Assembly (NCBI RefSeq): GCF_014207655.1
Contig: NZ_JACHHJ010000001.1
Location: forward strand, 372,001 to 436,000
Direction of reading: 5' to 3'
Origin: Geomicrobium halophilum
Lineage (GTDB): Bacteria; Bacillota; Bacilli; Bacillales; Marinococcaceae
Length of the DNA: 64,000 bases
Shown: piece by piece, positions 43,683-53,132 of the stretch
Layout: every line of letters starts with the position of its first letter
Numbering within the stretch: position 1 is the stretch's first letter
Notes under the pieces: generated by a model
What the model saw: only the letters and a program-made list of their open reading frames with translations
What the model was told of the DNA's origin: nothing
Database searches by the model: none
Program-made: the position numbers and the translations under genes

Positions 43683-44765
43683 GTGAAAGGGTATATAGTA
43701 TTAGAAAATGGTGAAGTATTTCCTGGAAAATTTATGGGTGAACCGCCTGCAGATCTATTCGGTGAAGCAGTATTTTTCACAGGGATGACAGGGTATCAGG
43801 AAGTGGCCACTGACCCTTCTTACCGGGGACAAATTGTTGTCTTCACATACCCGCTCATCGGTAACTATGGGGTTCACCCTGATAAGGATCAGAGTGAAGA
43901 GTGGCAGCCGCGGGCGTTGATTATGGGGGAGTGCGCTGAAGATGGCTATCACTACCGCTCGGAAGAAACGTTAGCCAATCAGGCTGAAAATGCAGGGATC
44001 CCCATCTTAACAGATGTTGATACTCGTGCCCTTGTAAAGCAGATAAGGACCATGGGGGCGATGGGGGCGGTGGTTACAACGAATACTGAGCATGTCGTTT
44101 GGGAGGACTACCAACCACCAGGTGACCAACTGCTCGTACAGGAGGTTTCTACCAACGAAATTCAAACGTATGGGACGGGTGATATCCATATCGTATTACT
44201 GGACTTCGGCCATAAGAAGGCAATGGTAGAATCCCTTTGTGAACACGGCGCAAAGGTGACAGTTGTTCCTTATGACACAGATGTTTCCACCATTCAAGCG
44301 TTGGATCCAGATGGTTTGCTGCTATCGAATGGGCCTGGGAACCCGAAACAGTTACAGGCGCAGCTGCCGAAGATAAAAGCAGTGGTCTCCCAGTACCCTA
44401 CGTTTGCCATTTGTCTCGGGCATCAACTGATTGCTCTCGCATTTGGTGGCGATACGGTGAAGTTGAAGTTCGGACATCGTGGTGCCAATCAGCCTGTCAT
44501 TGATAAGAGAACAGGACGCGTGGATATGACCGCCCAAAACCATAGCTATGTCGTCGACGGTCAATCGCTCGATGGAACAGAATTAGAGGTAACACACGTA
44601 AACATCAATGATGACTCCGTTGAGGGGCTGGCCCATCAACGATTGCCGATCGTGACGGTACAATATCACCCTGAAGCCAACCCCGGACCTGAAGATAGTC
44701 ATCATTTATTTAATAATATATTTCACATGATTGAAAAAGAGAAAGAAGTGACCCTCCATGCCTAA
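43683..44765 (+). CDS. carA: Carbamoyl-phosphate synthase small subunit (arginine-regulated copy)
   Basis: Glutamine amidotransferase subunit. 360 residues: N-terminal CPSase_sm domain (to about 150) with FTGMTGYQEVATDPSYRGQI, then the class I GATase with LLSNGPGNPKQL, catalytic Cys in AICLGHQLIALAFG (about residue 240), and YHPEANPGPEDS holding the His/Glu of the triad. GTG 43683 is chosen with AAAGGAG 9 nt upstream; ATG 43674 abuts the site. Position in the arg operon identifies the arginine-specific enzyme, distinct from the pyrimidine copy expected elsewhere. Confidence 0.94.
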   Translation: MKGYIVLENGEVFPGKFMGEPPADLFGEAVFFTGMTGYQEVATDPSYRGQIVVFTYPLIGNYGVHPDKDQSEEWQPRALIMGECAEDGYHYRSEETLANQAENAGIPILTDVDTRALVKQIRTMGAMGAVVTTNTEHVVWEDYQPPGDQLLVQEVSTNEIQTYGTGDIHIVLLDFGHKKAMVESLCEHGAKVTVVPYDTDVSTIQALDPDGLLLSNGPGNPKQLQAQLPKIKAVVSQYPTFAICLGHQLIALAFGGDTVKLKFGHRGANQPVIDKRTGRVDMTAQNHSYVVDGQSLDGTELEVTHVNINDDSVEGLAHQRLPIVTVQYHPEANPGPEDSHHLFNNIFHMIEKEKEVTLHA

Positions 44766-47700
44766 GCTAACACATCTAAGAAAAATACTCGTGCTCGGGT
44801 CAGGGCCGATTGTCATCGGGCAAGCAGCTGAGTTTGATTATGCTGGTACGCAAGCTTGTTTAGCCCTTCGTGAGGAGGGGTGTGAAGTTATTCTTATTAA
44901 TAATAACCCGGCCACGGTTATGACCGACGAAACATGCGCAGACAAAGTGTATTTTGAACCACTCACGATTGAAACGTTGGAAAATGTTCTTCAAGCAGAG
45001 CAGCCGGACGGTTTGCTCGCTACGATGGGCGGACAAACAGGATTGAACCTCGCACTTGCAGCCTTTGAATCAGGGCTTTTGGAAACGTATCATGTTGAAC
45101 TCATGGGTACACCGATGTCTTCCATTCAACAGGGGGAAGACCGTGAGGCCTTTCGGACTTTGATGCAGGAACTGAACGAACCAGTCCCGGAAAGTACGAT
45201 CGTAACAACTGAGGAAGAAGCATTGTCATTCGCCGCAGACGTCGGTTATCCCATTATCGTGCGCCCGGCCTATACGCTCGGAGGTGGTGGCGGCGGGATT
45301 GCGAACGATCAAGGCGAATTAGAAGAGATCGTTTCCGGCGGGATCGCTGCCAGCCCTATCGATCAATGTCTTGTAGAAAAAAGCATTTCCGGGTTTAAGG
45401 AAATCGAATATGAAGTGATGCGTGATGCAAACGATACTTGCTTAACCATTTGTAATATGGAAAATATCGACCCAGTAGGGATTCATACTGGTGATTCGAT
45501 CGTCTTGGCCCCCTCACAAACGTTAAGTGATCGTGATTACCAAATGTTACGAACAGCATCAATAAAGGTCATTCGTGCTCTTGGGATCATCGGTGGTTGT
45601 AACATTCAATTTGCCCTTGATCCGTATAGCGATCAATATTATTTAATTGAGGTTAACCCGCGTGTGAGCCGTTCTTCTGCCCTTGCTTCCAAGGCTACCG
45701 GTTACCCCATTGCACGCATTGCGGCAAAATTAGGGATCGGCTATGGGCTGCATGAATTAAAAAATCCTGTCACAGCTCACACGTACGCAAGCTTCGAACC
45801 TGCCCTCGATTACGTAGTTGTTAAGTTTCCGCGCTGGCCATTTGATAAGTTCGTAGACGCCGATCGTACCCTTGGTACACAAATGAAAGCAACCGGTGAA
45901 GTTATGGCTATTGAACGGAATATGCAAGCGGCACTGCAAAAAGCGGTTCGTTCATTAGAAATTAAGCTCGATGGATTAAAATGGCCAGGGGTAAGTATGG
46001 TAGAAACCCCAGCGTTAGAAGCAGCGCTGCAAAAAGCGGATGATCGCCGTTTTTTCTATATCCTTGAATTAATGAGACGTGGGTATTCCAGCAGCCAAGT
46101 GGCCTCTCTTACGCATATTGATCCTTTTTTCCTTGATCATTTTCAACGGTTAGTTGCAAATGAAAAAATTGCAGAGGCTACAACATTTACCGATCTCGAT
46201 CGTGAAACGCTGGGGCAACTGAAAAAAGCAGGATTTAGCGATCGCTGGCTCGCCGCATGCTGGGGTATTGAAGAAGCGAAAGTGCGAAATTATCGGTTTC
46301 AAGAAGGATTGACTCCTGCGTATCACTTCGTTGACACGTGTGCTGGTGAATTTAGCGCGGAGACCCCTTATTATTATTCGACCTATAGTGGAAAAGTGGA
46401 ACCTGCTGAAAGTGAGAAGCCGGGAATCCTGATTGTCGGATCCGGACCGATTCGAATCGGTCAGGGGATTGAATTTGATTATTGCTCTGTAAATGGTGCA
46501 CAAGCGGTGCAAAAACTTGGCTATGAAGCCATCATGATGAATAATAACCCGGAGACGGTAAGCACTGACTATGAGACGGCTGATAAACTTTATTTCGAGC
46601 CGCTTACGGCTGAAGATGTGATTAATGTCGCCGAACGGGAACAGGTGGAAGGTGTTCTATTACAACTAGGGGGGCAAACGGGCATCGCCCTTACTGAAGA
46701 ACTTGAAGCCGCTGGCCTGAAACTTTTTGGCGCCTCCTTTGATGTTATCGATCAATTGGAAGATCGTGCCCGCTTTTATGAGTTGATGCAAACGACAGGT
46801 ATTCCTCATATCCCAGGGCAAACAGGTGTTGATGCCTGCGATACAATCGAAAAGGCAAAAGACATTGGTTACCCTGTCTTACTACGCCCCTCTTATGTGA
46901 TTGGCGGGCAAGGAATGGCGATCTTCACATCAGAAAAAGAGTTAAAGACTTATTTAGCGTCCAACGATCGTATTGTTTCCTATCCGATTTTAATTGATGG
47001 TTATTTTGCCGGTAAGGAACTTGAAGTGGATGTTATTACGGACGGAACGAATGTTTATATTCCAGGAATATTTGAGCATATCGAAAAAGCGGGCATTCAT
47101 TCCGGTGACTCAGTAGCAATCACACCACCCTACGATCTTTCAGAGCTTATCAAGAATCGCATCGTTAGCTATGCAGAAAAGATTGCTCAACAAATCGATT
47201 TTATAGGAATTTTTAATATCCAATTTGTTTTGTCAGAAGATGTGCTCTACGTTATTGAAATTAACCCGAGGGCATCCAGAACGGTTCCGATATTTGCTAA
47301 AATCAGCGGCAATAATCTGATCGATCATACGGTCCAGTTACTGCTTGGATATAACTGGAGCGAAGTTTTAGGTGAAACAACAGGATTAGCGAAAGAAACA
47401 TCATTTTATGCTGTGAAGGCACCTGTATTTTCAACAGATAAATTACCGGGATTAGATCCATTGCTTGGAGCAGATATGAAGTCGACTGGTGAATTGCTTA
47501 GTTTTGGGGAAAGCAAAGAAGAGGCAATGCAACAGGCGTTTGCTTGGAAAGATGACCAAGTACCGGCGATTTATCAAGAAACATCAGGAAGCATCTTTTG
47601 TCATATAGCCCCCGAACAACTGGACGTTTGTCAGTCAGCGCTTACTCAATTAAAAGACGCAGGGTTTACGCTTTATGGTTTACCTCAAGCCGGAGAAGAG

Positions 47701-47928
47701 GAACCTTCCTTTACCGAATGGCTAGAACGTGAGGATGGCAAGCTTTATATCAGTATTCCGTCAACAGGGAGCCGGATGTACGAATCCGAGCGTTTGCGAG
47801 CAGCAAACAGCCGTAAAATGATCGTTTCCGCACCGGAAACGTTGCTGGAGTTGGTAGCAGCTCGCGGCTGCGAGCATAACATTTGTTCAGCAGAAACATG
47901 GAAATGTATAGACTTGCAAAGGACGTGA
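44758..47928 (+). CDS. carB: Carbamoyl-phosphate synthase large subunit
   Basis: Makes carbamoyl phosphate for citrulline synthesis. 1056 residues with two homologous halves: VLGSGPIVIGQAAEFDYAGT near the N-terminus and VGSGPIRIGQGIEFDYC around residue 560, each with an ATP-grasp domain (RPAYTLGGGGGGI; RPSYVIGGQGMAIF). The C-terminal MGS-like allosteric domain is present but shorter than in E. coli. ATG 44758 overlaps the end of carA by 8 nt. Slightly shorter than the pyrimidine enzyme (about 1070), typical of the arginine copy in Bacillus. Confidence 0.95.
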   Translation: MPKLTHLRKILVLGSGPIVIGQAAEFDYAGTQACLALREEGCEVILINNNPATVMTDETCADKVYFEPLTIETLENVLQAEQPDGLLATMGGQTGLNLALAAFESGLLETYHVELMGTPMSSIQQGEDREAFRTLMQELNEPVPESTIVTTEEEALSFAADVGYPIIVRPAYTLGGGGGGIANDQGELEEIVSGGIAASPIDQCLVEKSISGFKEIEYEVMRDANDTCLTICNMENIDPVGIHTGDSIVLAPSQTLSDRDYQMLRTASIKVIRALGIIGGCNIQFALDPYSDQYYLIEVNPRVSRSSALASKATGYPIARIAAKLGIGYGLHELKNPVTAHTYASFEPALDYVVVKFPRWPFDKFVDADRTLGTQMKATGEVMAIERNMQAALQKAVRSLEIKLDGLKWPGVSMVETPALEAALQKADDRRFFYILELMRRGYSSSQVASLTHIDPFFLDHFQRLVANEKIAEATTFTDLDRETLGQLKKAGFSDRWLAACWGIEEAKVRNYRFQEGLTPAYHFVDTCAGEFSAETPYYYSTYSGKVEPAESEKPGILIVGSGPIRIGQGIEFDYCSVNGAQAVQKLGYEAIMMNNNPETVSTDYETADKLYFEPLTAEDVINVAEREQVEGVLLQLGGQTGIALTEELEAAGLKLFGASFDVIDQLEDRARFYELMQTTGIPHIPGQTGVDACDTIEKAKDIGYPVLLRPSYVIGGQGMAIFTSEKELKTYLASNDRIVSYPILIDGYFAGKELEVDVITDGTNVYIPGIFEHIEKAGIHSGDSVAITPPYDLSELIKNRIVSYAEKIAQQIDFIGIFNIQFVLSEDVLYVIEINPRASRTVPIFAKISGNNLIDHTVQLLLGYNWSEVLGETTGLAKETSFYAVKAPVFSTDKLPGLDPLLGADMKSTGELLSFGESKEEAMQQAFAWKDDQVPAIYQETSGSIFCHIAPEQLDVCQSALTQLKDAGFTLYGLPQAGEEEPSFTEWLEREDGKLYISIPSTGSRMYESERLRAANSRKMIVSAPETLLELVAARGCEHNICSAETWKCIDLQRT

Positions 47929-47933
47929 CAGAA

Positions 47934-48893
47934 ATGAACAGTACATCGGAGGTTCTTGAAGAACGTTTACTCAAAGGTAGAGACGTATTGACATGGGGGG
48001 ACTATACAAGTTCAGAGATTGAACAGTTGTTGGAAAGTGCAGCACAACTAAAAGAAAAGCAGCAAAAGGGCATCCCTCATCAACCTCTAGCTGGACGTTC
48101 TCTCGGCATGATTTTTGAAAATGCCTCAACACGAACGAGGGTGTCATTTGAGGTTGGGATGACACAACTTGGCGGTCATGCATTATTTTTAAGTAGTGCT
48201 GATTTACAAATTGGTCGCGGGGAACCGATCCAAGATACAGCGAAAGTTCTCTCCCGTTATATAGATGGTCTCATCATTCGTGCGAATGATCACGAAAAGG
48301 TAAAACATCTCGCTGAATCAAGTGATGTTCCGGTGATTAATGCTTTAACCGATCTTTACCATCCGTGTCAGGCACTGGCAGACATGTTAACCATACAGGA
48401 ACATAAGGGAAGTCTTAAAGGACGTAAAATCGTATATGTAGGTGATGGCAACAATGTAGCACACTCACTTATGATCATTGCAGCTAAACTTGGTCTAAAC
48501 ATTACTCTTTCTACACCGGAAGGGTATGAAGGCACAGAGAGTATATGGACGGAAGCGAAGAAAATTGCGATGGAAACCGGGAGTAAGGTCGAGCATGTGG
48601 TTAATCCTAAAGAGGCCGTGAAAGATGCGGATGTGATCTATACAGATGTATGGGTGAGCATGGGGGCGGAAAAAGAAGAAGAGGAACGCGGCAAGGTATT
48701 TGAACGTTACCAAGTGGACGAAACATTAATGTCACTTGCAGATACAGAAGCGATTTTCATGCATTGCTTACCTGCTCATCGCGGCGAGGAAGTGAGTTCG
48801 GCGGTGATTGATGGCCCTCATTCTGTCGTCTATGAACAAGCGGAGAATCGTCTGCACGTGCAAAAAGCGATACTACAGGCCGTTTTTAAATAG
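47934..48893 (+). CDS. argF: Ornithine carbamoyltransferase
   Basis: Forms citrulline from ornithine and carbamoyl phosphate. 319 residues; carbamoyl-phosphate loop ASTRTRVSFE (about residues 61-70), LYHPCQALAD, and the ornithine/catalytic HCLPAHRGEEV (about 269-279). Start ATG 47934 with AAAGGA 10 nt upstream, directly after the carB stop; the open frame extends back into carB but lacks support. Last gene of the operon. No argG/argH here, so later steps are encoded elsewhere. Confidence 0.95.
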   Translation: MNSTSEVLEERLLKGRDVLTWGDYTSSEIEQLLESAAQLKEKQQKGIPHQPLAGRSLGMIFENASTRTRVSFEVGMTQLGGHALFLSSADLQIGRGEPIQDTAKVLSRYIDGLIIRANDHEKVKHLAESSDVPVINALTDLYHPCQALADMLTIQEHKGSLKGRKIVYVGDGNNVAHSLMIIAAKLGLNITLSTPEGYEGTESIWTEAKKIAMETGSKVEHVVNPKEAVKDADVIYTDVWVSMGAEKEEEERGKVFERYQVDETLMSLADTEAIFMHCLPAHRGEEVSSAVIDGPHSVVYEQAENRLHVQKAILQAVFK

Positions 48894-49129
48894 AAGAGGA
48901 TTCAAATGTTCAAAATAAGATCTATTAGTAGGAGCTTTATCACGACCGGTGCCGAGGCTCCACTGCTTAAAGAGCGCAGCTTCTCGACGACTTGCCTTTT
49001 TTGCTGAATATACACAAAAGGAGTGTCCCTTCCAGGTTATGGCGGGGATCTTTCTTTTGGCAAAATAAAGTGGCGCGATGATTATCCTTTTCTGATAAAA
49101 TGAGTGTAATCTAGGAAGGAGCGTATCAT

Positions 49130-49294
49130 ATGCACCTCGTTTTTGGGCTACTCATTTTTACGGTTGTGGCCCTAGCCACTTATATGATGATGGCCAGTTA
49201 TACCGAATTATCTGAGACAGTGGTGGTTATTTTAGCGCTTGGGTTTGCTTTTGTTGCAGAATATACATATATGAAGCTGCGGGCGGATTCTTAA
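49130..49294 (+). CDS. Small membrane protein, YjzD/DUF2929-like
   Basis: 54 residues: MHLVFGLLIFTVVALATYMM... with two hydrophobic helices and a short acidic/basic tail ending RADS. AGGAAGGAG lies 9 nt upstream. The size, topology and place between argF and fabH match B. subtilis yjzD (DUF2929); sequence similarity is weak by eye, so this is mostly positional evidence. Confidence 0.6.
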   Translation: MHLVFGLLIFTVVALATYMMMASYTELSETVVVILALGFAFVAEYTYMKLRADS

Positions 49295-49373
49295 TCATGT
49301 TTTGAATGGACAGTCTCATCGACAAGGGGGCATTCATAGGATAGGTATTAGCCTTGTATGAAAGGAAGAGACT

Positions 49374-49682
49374 ATGCATCCTATTTATCCGTATCGAAAT
49401 AAGGCTTATGGATCTTATCCCCATAGTGTAGAAGATAATGGAGAAGAACGAGTCGGTTTTTTCCTGCCATTCGTAGCAGGGCTGGCGGCAGGGCCATTGA
49501 TTGCAGGAGGATATGGGGGCGGCTACGGTGGAGCGCCCATCCCGCCAGTGAGCTATGGACCTCAGTATGGACCCAGTTACGGGCCAAATTATGGGCCAAG
49601 TTATGGACCTCAGTATGGACCCATTTACGGTCCTCCGGGTTATGGTCCTTATCCTCGTCCTCGCCCCTATGGTCCTTGGTAA
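49374..49682 (+). CDS. YGP-repeat, Gly/Pro/Tyr-rich small protein
   Basis: 102 residues. Residues 1-30 are hydrophilic; FFLPFVAGLAAGPLIAGGYGGG (two halves FFLPFVAGLAAG and PLIAGGYGGG) is a hydrophobic, glycine-rich segment that may insert in a membrane; the C-terminal half is made of about seven tandem YGPx units (YGPQYGPSYGPNYGP...). Codons repeat at DNA level too (49552-49640). GAAAGGAAGAG precedes ATG 49374. Such proteins occur in Bacillaceae surface or spore layers, but I cannot assign a role. Followed by a strong terminator. Confidence 0.7.
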   Translation: MHPIYPYRNKAYGSYPHSVEDNGEERVGFFLPFVAGLAAGPLIAGGYGGGYGGAPIPPVSYGPQYGPSYGPNYGPSYGPQYGPIYGPPGYGPYPRPRPYGPW

Positions 49683-49697
49683 AAAAAGAAGATCATA

Positions 49698-49738
49698 AAA
49701 AAACCGTGCCATTTATTCAAATGAGCACGGTTTTTTTA
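49698..49738. terminator. Rho-independent terminator
   Basis: AAACCGTGC / GCACGGTTTTTTT stem with a 15-nt loop after the YGP-repeat gene. Confidence 0.9.
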
Positions 49739-49827
49739 GTTGCATAAACGACACCAGTGGTATAAAATTAGTACTAGGTCATAATACTAACTTTTAAGAA
49801 ATGAATTACGTACAGGAGGGGATGCAC

Positions 49828-50763
49828 ATGCGCCAAGCAGGCATTTATGGAATTGGCAATTATGTAGAGGGACGAGAAGTCACCAATAAAGAACTCGAGC
49901 AATTTCTGGAGACAAGTGATGAATGGATACGCACCCGAACGGGAATTGAACGACGTATCTTTACCGATGAAAATGTAAATACTTCAGATATGGCATATTT
50001 TGCGGCTGTACGTGCACTTGAACATGCGGAAGTTAAGGCAGAAGAGCTGGATTTAATTATTGTGGCTTCCGTAACAGGCGATTACCCTTTCCCTTCTGTA
50101 TCCTCATTAATACAAGAACGTTTAGGTGCAAATCATGCGGGGGCCATGGATATTGGTGCGGCCTGTGCAGGCTTTGTGTACGGCGTTGCAACTGCCAGTC
50201 AATTTGTAGCTACCGGTAATTATGAACGAATCCTTGTCGTAGGGGTAGAACAATTATCCAAGCTGACGGATTTCGAAGATCGTAACACCGCCGTTCTCTT
50301 CGGGGATGGAGCAGGTGCTGCTGTAGTAGGCCCCGTAAGTGAAAATCGCGGTCTTCTGTCCTTTGAGTTGGGCTCTGATGGCAGCGGTGCTATGCATATT
50401 AAGGCTGATCCCAAAATTTATATGAATGGCCGGGAAGTCTTTAAGTTTGCCGTAAGGCAAATGGGAGATACATGCATAAATTTACTTGAAAAAGCCAACT
50501 TGAAAAAAGATGATGTCGACTTTCTCGTCCCACACCAAGCAAATATCCGTATTATGGAGGCGGCTCGACAAAGACTAGAGTTGCCAAAAGATAAAATGGC
50601 AGCGGTTGTTCATAAATATGGCAATACATCTGCGGCTTCGATCCCGATTGCCCTTGTTGAAGAGTTAAATCGTGGTAAAATAAAGGATGGAGATTTGGTA
50701 GTGATGGTTGGGTTCGGTTCTGGCCTTGTATGGGGCGGTATTGCTCTTCGCTGGGGGCGATAG
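49828..50763 (+). CDS. fabH: 3-oxoacyl-[ACP] synthase III
   Basis: Starts fatty-acid synthesis by condensing an acyl-CoA with malonyl-ACP. 311 residues; catalytic Cys in [13 protein letters not shown] (about residue 112), His in [12 protein letters not shown] (about 237) and Asn in [12 protein letters not shown] (about 267); the N-terminal [15 protein letters not shown] block is typical. Start ATG 49828 with AGGAGGGG 6 nt upstream; two earlier in-frame starts overlap the site. Paired with fabF 50 nt downstream. Confidence 0.95.
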   Translation: MRQAGIYGIGNYVEGREVTNKELEQFLETSDEWIRTRTGIERRIFTDENVNTSDMAYFAAVRALEHAEVKAEELDLIIVASVTGDYPFPSVSSLIQERLGANHAGAMDIGAACAGFVYGVATASQFVATGNYERILVVGVEQLSKLTDFEDRNTAVLFGDGAGAAVVGPVSENRGLLSFELGSDGSGAMHIKADPKIYMNGREVFKFAVRQMGDTCINLLEKANLKKDDVDFLVPHQANIRIMEAARQRLELPKDKMAAVVHKYGNTSAASIPIALVEELNRGKIKDGDLVVMVGFGSGLVWGGIALRWGR

Positions 50764-50812
50764 TCTATCACTACATGTTAAGATTGAAAGTAAATGATAG
50801 AGGGGAGAATGA

Positions 50813-52051
50813 ATGATGAGTCGTGTCGTGGTCACAGGCATGGGAACGGTTAACCCACTAGGAAACAACATGAAAAACTCCTGGGAACGAGCGCTTGAAG
50901 GGGAGGTCGGGATCGGCCCATTAACCATATTAGAACAAGATATATTTCCAATTAATGTGGCTGGAGAAGTAACAGATTTTCGTCCTGAAGATTACATGGA
51001 TCGTAAAGAGGCCCGGAAGATGGATCGTTTTACGCATTTTGCAGTTGCTTCTGCTTATATGGCCCTTGAGGATGCTGGCCTTCAGATTAATGATCAGAAT
51101 GCTGACCGCGTCGGAGTTTGGATTGGCTCCGGTATCGGAGGAATGGGGACATACGAGCAACAATTTCGACAATTTATAGACAAGGGTCCGCGGCGTGTGA
51201 GTCCATTTTTCGTGCCGATGATGATTCCGGATATGGCGTCAGGACAAGTTTCGATCCTTACCGGTGCAAAGGGTATAAATTCTTGTACTGTCACCGCTTG
51301 TGCATCGGGTACGAATTCTATTGGTGATGCGTTTAAAGTCATTCAAAGAGGCGATGCTGATGTCATGATTACAGGCGGTGCGGAAGCACCGATTACAAAT
51401 ATGGCGATGGCTGGTTTTTCCTCTGCAAAAGCGCTCACTACATCAGATGATCCTACAACCGCTTCCTGTCCATTTGATGCTGAACGGGATGGGTTTGTCA
51501 TGGGTGAAGGAGCTGGCATTCTTATCTTGGAATCACTCGAAGCAGCACAAGCCCGGGGGGCACATATTTATGCAGAAATTCTCGGATATGGAGCGACAGG
51601 GGACGCTTACCATATGACTGCACCAGCCCCTGAAGGTGAGGGAGCCGTAAGAGCGATGGAACATGCGCTTTCAGACGGGAACATCGAGAAAACAGAAGTT
51701 GGGTATATTAACGCCCATGGAACCAGTACACCTTACAATGATAAATATGAGACAAGTGCGATCAAGCAGGTATTTGCAGATCATGCCTACGATCTCATTG
51801 TAAGCTCTACAAAATCCATGACGGGGCACTTGCTGGGATCAACAGGTGCAGTTGAGTCGATTTTTACGGTTCAGTCACTCGTCGATCAAATGGCCGCTCC
51901 AACGATGAATTTAAACAATCCTGATCCCGACTGTGATTTAGATTACGCTCCAAATAAAAAGAAACCAATGAACGCAAAAATTGCACTCAACAATTCGTTT
52001 GGGTTTGGCGGACACAATGCAACATTAGCTTTCCGAACGTATGAAGGATAA
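50813..52051 (+). CDS. fabF: 3-oxoacyl-[ACP] synthase II
   Basis: Elongating ketoacyl-ACP synthase. 412 residues; nucleophile in [13 protein letters not shown] (about residue 164), His in [12 protein letters not shown] (about 303) and [13 protein letters not shown] (about 339), the Cys-His-His set of KAS I/II. Two adjacent ATGs (50813, 50816) follow AGGGGAG. Ends before a terminator; together with fabH forms a two-gene unit, in Bacillus controlled by FapR, for which no box was identified. Confidence 0.95.
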   Translation: MMSRVVVTGMGTVNPLGNNMKNSWERALEGEVGIGPLTILEQDIFPINVAGEVTDFRPEDYMDRKEARKMDRFTHFAVASAYMALEDAGLQINDQNADRVGVWIGSGIGGMGTYEQQFRQFIDKGPRRVSPFFVPMMIPDMASGQVSILTGAKGINSCTVTACASGTNSIGDAFKVIQRGDADVMITGGAEAPITNMAMAGFSSAKALTTSDDPTTASCPFDAERDGFVMGEGAGILILESLEAAQARGAHIYAEILGYGATGDAYHMTAPAPEGEGAVRAMEHALSDGNIEKTEVGYINAHGTSTPYNDKYETSAIKQVFADHAYDLIVSSTKSMTGHLLGSTGAVESIFTVQSLVDQMAAPTMNLNNPDPDCDLDYAPNKKKPMNAKIALNNSFGFGGHNATLAFRTYEG

Positions 52052-52076
52052 AACAGACAAAGGAATGTCCCTATAT

Positions 52077-52118
52077 AAAAATGGAGTGATAGAGATTTGG
52101 CCTCTCACTCCATTTTTG
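52077..52118 (+). terminator. Rho-independent terminator after fabF
   Basis: AAAAATGGAGTGA / TCACTCCATTTTTG stem, 15-nt loop, T-run. Confidence 0.9.
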
Positions 52119-52121
52119 TTC

Positions 52122-52396
52122 ATTTCATGCTTATTTTAGTACAGGGGGGTGTTAAGCGCTACTGCAGAGCGTCTGAAATAACCCCCCTTTAGAGGATGTT
52201 TTAATGAATGGCTTGATGAAATTCGCTGGTAAGATAAAGAATAATCTCCCAATAAGGTAAGAAATGGGTTTATGACACCCCAAATATCAAAGATGGGTCA
52301 ATATGAGGTGTCGTGGAGAGATGATTTACCCAATGATGACCGAGAATTGTTGATGTAACCATCATTGGCGTAAATGGCTGATTCAGCTATCGTGCA
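52122..52396. other. Intergenic region with inverted G/C runs
   Basis: No gene. GGGGGGT (52144-52150) and ACCCCCC (52181-52187) form an inverted repeat around a loop containing AGCGCT and CTGCAG, resembling an element end or remnant. Function unknown. Confidence 0.4.
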
Positions 52397-52957
52397 CTAG
52401 ACGTCATTGTTTTGTTCAGCCTTTTGCTGTGCTTCTTGTAGTTCTGCAATTAACAATCCAAAATCCATTTGCAGATGGGAGTAATCTCTGTTCCCTTTCC
52501 AATCTCCTCCCCAGTCAAATCCAAGTTCCTTTCCGATCGCAGCAACTTCAAACCAATCAGGCTCCCCGCTCCCATTACCGTCATATTCAATATCCCAGAT
52601 GACCCTGCCTTCACTGTTTTCAATGGCAAAATCAATCGCTAGGCCATAGTTATGATAGGACTCGCCCCCTTCAGCGTTTGTCACAATGTCACCAGATGTC
52701 GTACGACCTTGATCATAGAGTTCGTCCTGTCTTTCGACTGAACGATACCCTTCTGTTATGACGACGGTGATCCCGATTTCATCAGCACGTTCGATTAACG
52801 TGTTTTTTTGTTCTTCTACATAGGGATGTAAGCCGTCAACCTCCACAATCTCTTCGGCAAGTGCTTGTTGTTCAGATTTATAATCGTGGAGAGAATCTAG
52901 GTTTAGTGCTGCGATGAAGAGAATCGATAGTATCAGAATAGTAAATAATAGTTTCAT
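52397..52957 (-). CDS. M15 family peptidoglycan endopeptidase/carboxypeptidase (CwlK-like)
   Basis: Exported zinc peptidase that cleaves peptidoglycan peptides. N-terminal membrane/signal segment LLFTILILSILFIAALN (residues 3-19), then the M15C domain: ITEGYRSVERQDELYDQGR (about 69-87), GESYHNYGLAIDFAIE with the zinc His/Asp (about 102-117), and DYSHLQMDFGL with the third ligand (about 160-170). 186 residues. Reverse-strand ATG 52957 follows AAGGGG. Not in an operon with its neighbours. Confidence 0.9.
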   Translation of the reverse strand: MKLLFTILILSILFIAALNLDSLHDYKSEQQALAEEIVEVDGLHPYVEEQKNTLIERADEIGITVVITEGYRSVERQDELYDQGRTTSGDIVTNAEGGESYHNYGLAIDFAIENSEGRVIWDIEYDGNGSGEPDWFEVAAIGKELGFDWGGDWKGNRDYSHLQMDFGLLIAELQEAQQKAEQNNDV

Positions 52958-53132
52958 AAAATATGAGAATCCCCTTATCGTTCATAATAGGGGGCGTAAG
53001 TTCCTATCATCATCTATAGCACAAAAGTCTGTAAAATTTCACTTTTCTCGTGTGAGTTTTTGTTTACGTAGTACTGAGCAGTGCCTCAGTACCTTGCACG
53101 ACTCAACCCGTTGTAACATGGAGTATAACAAA

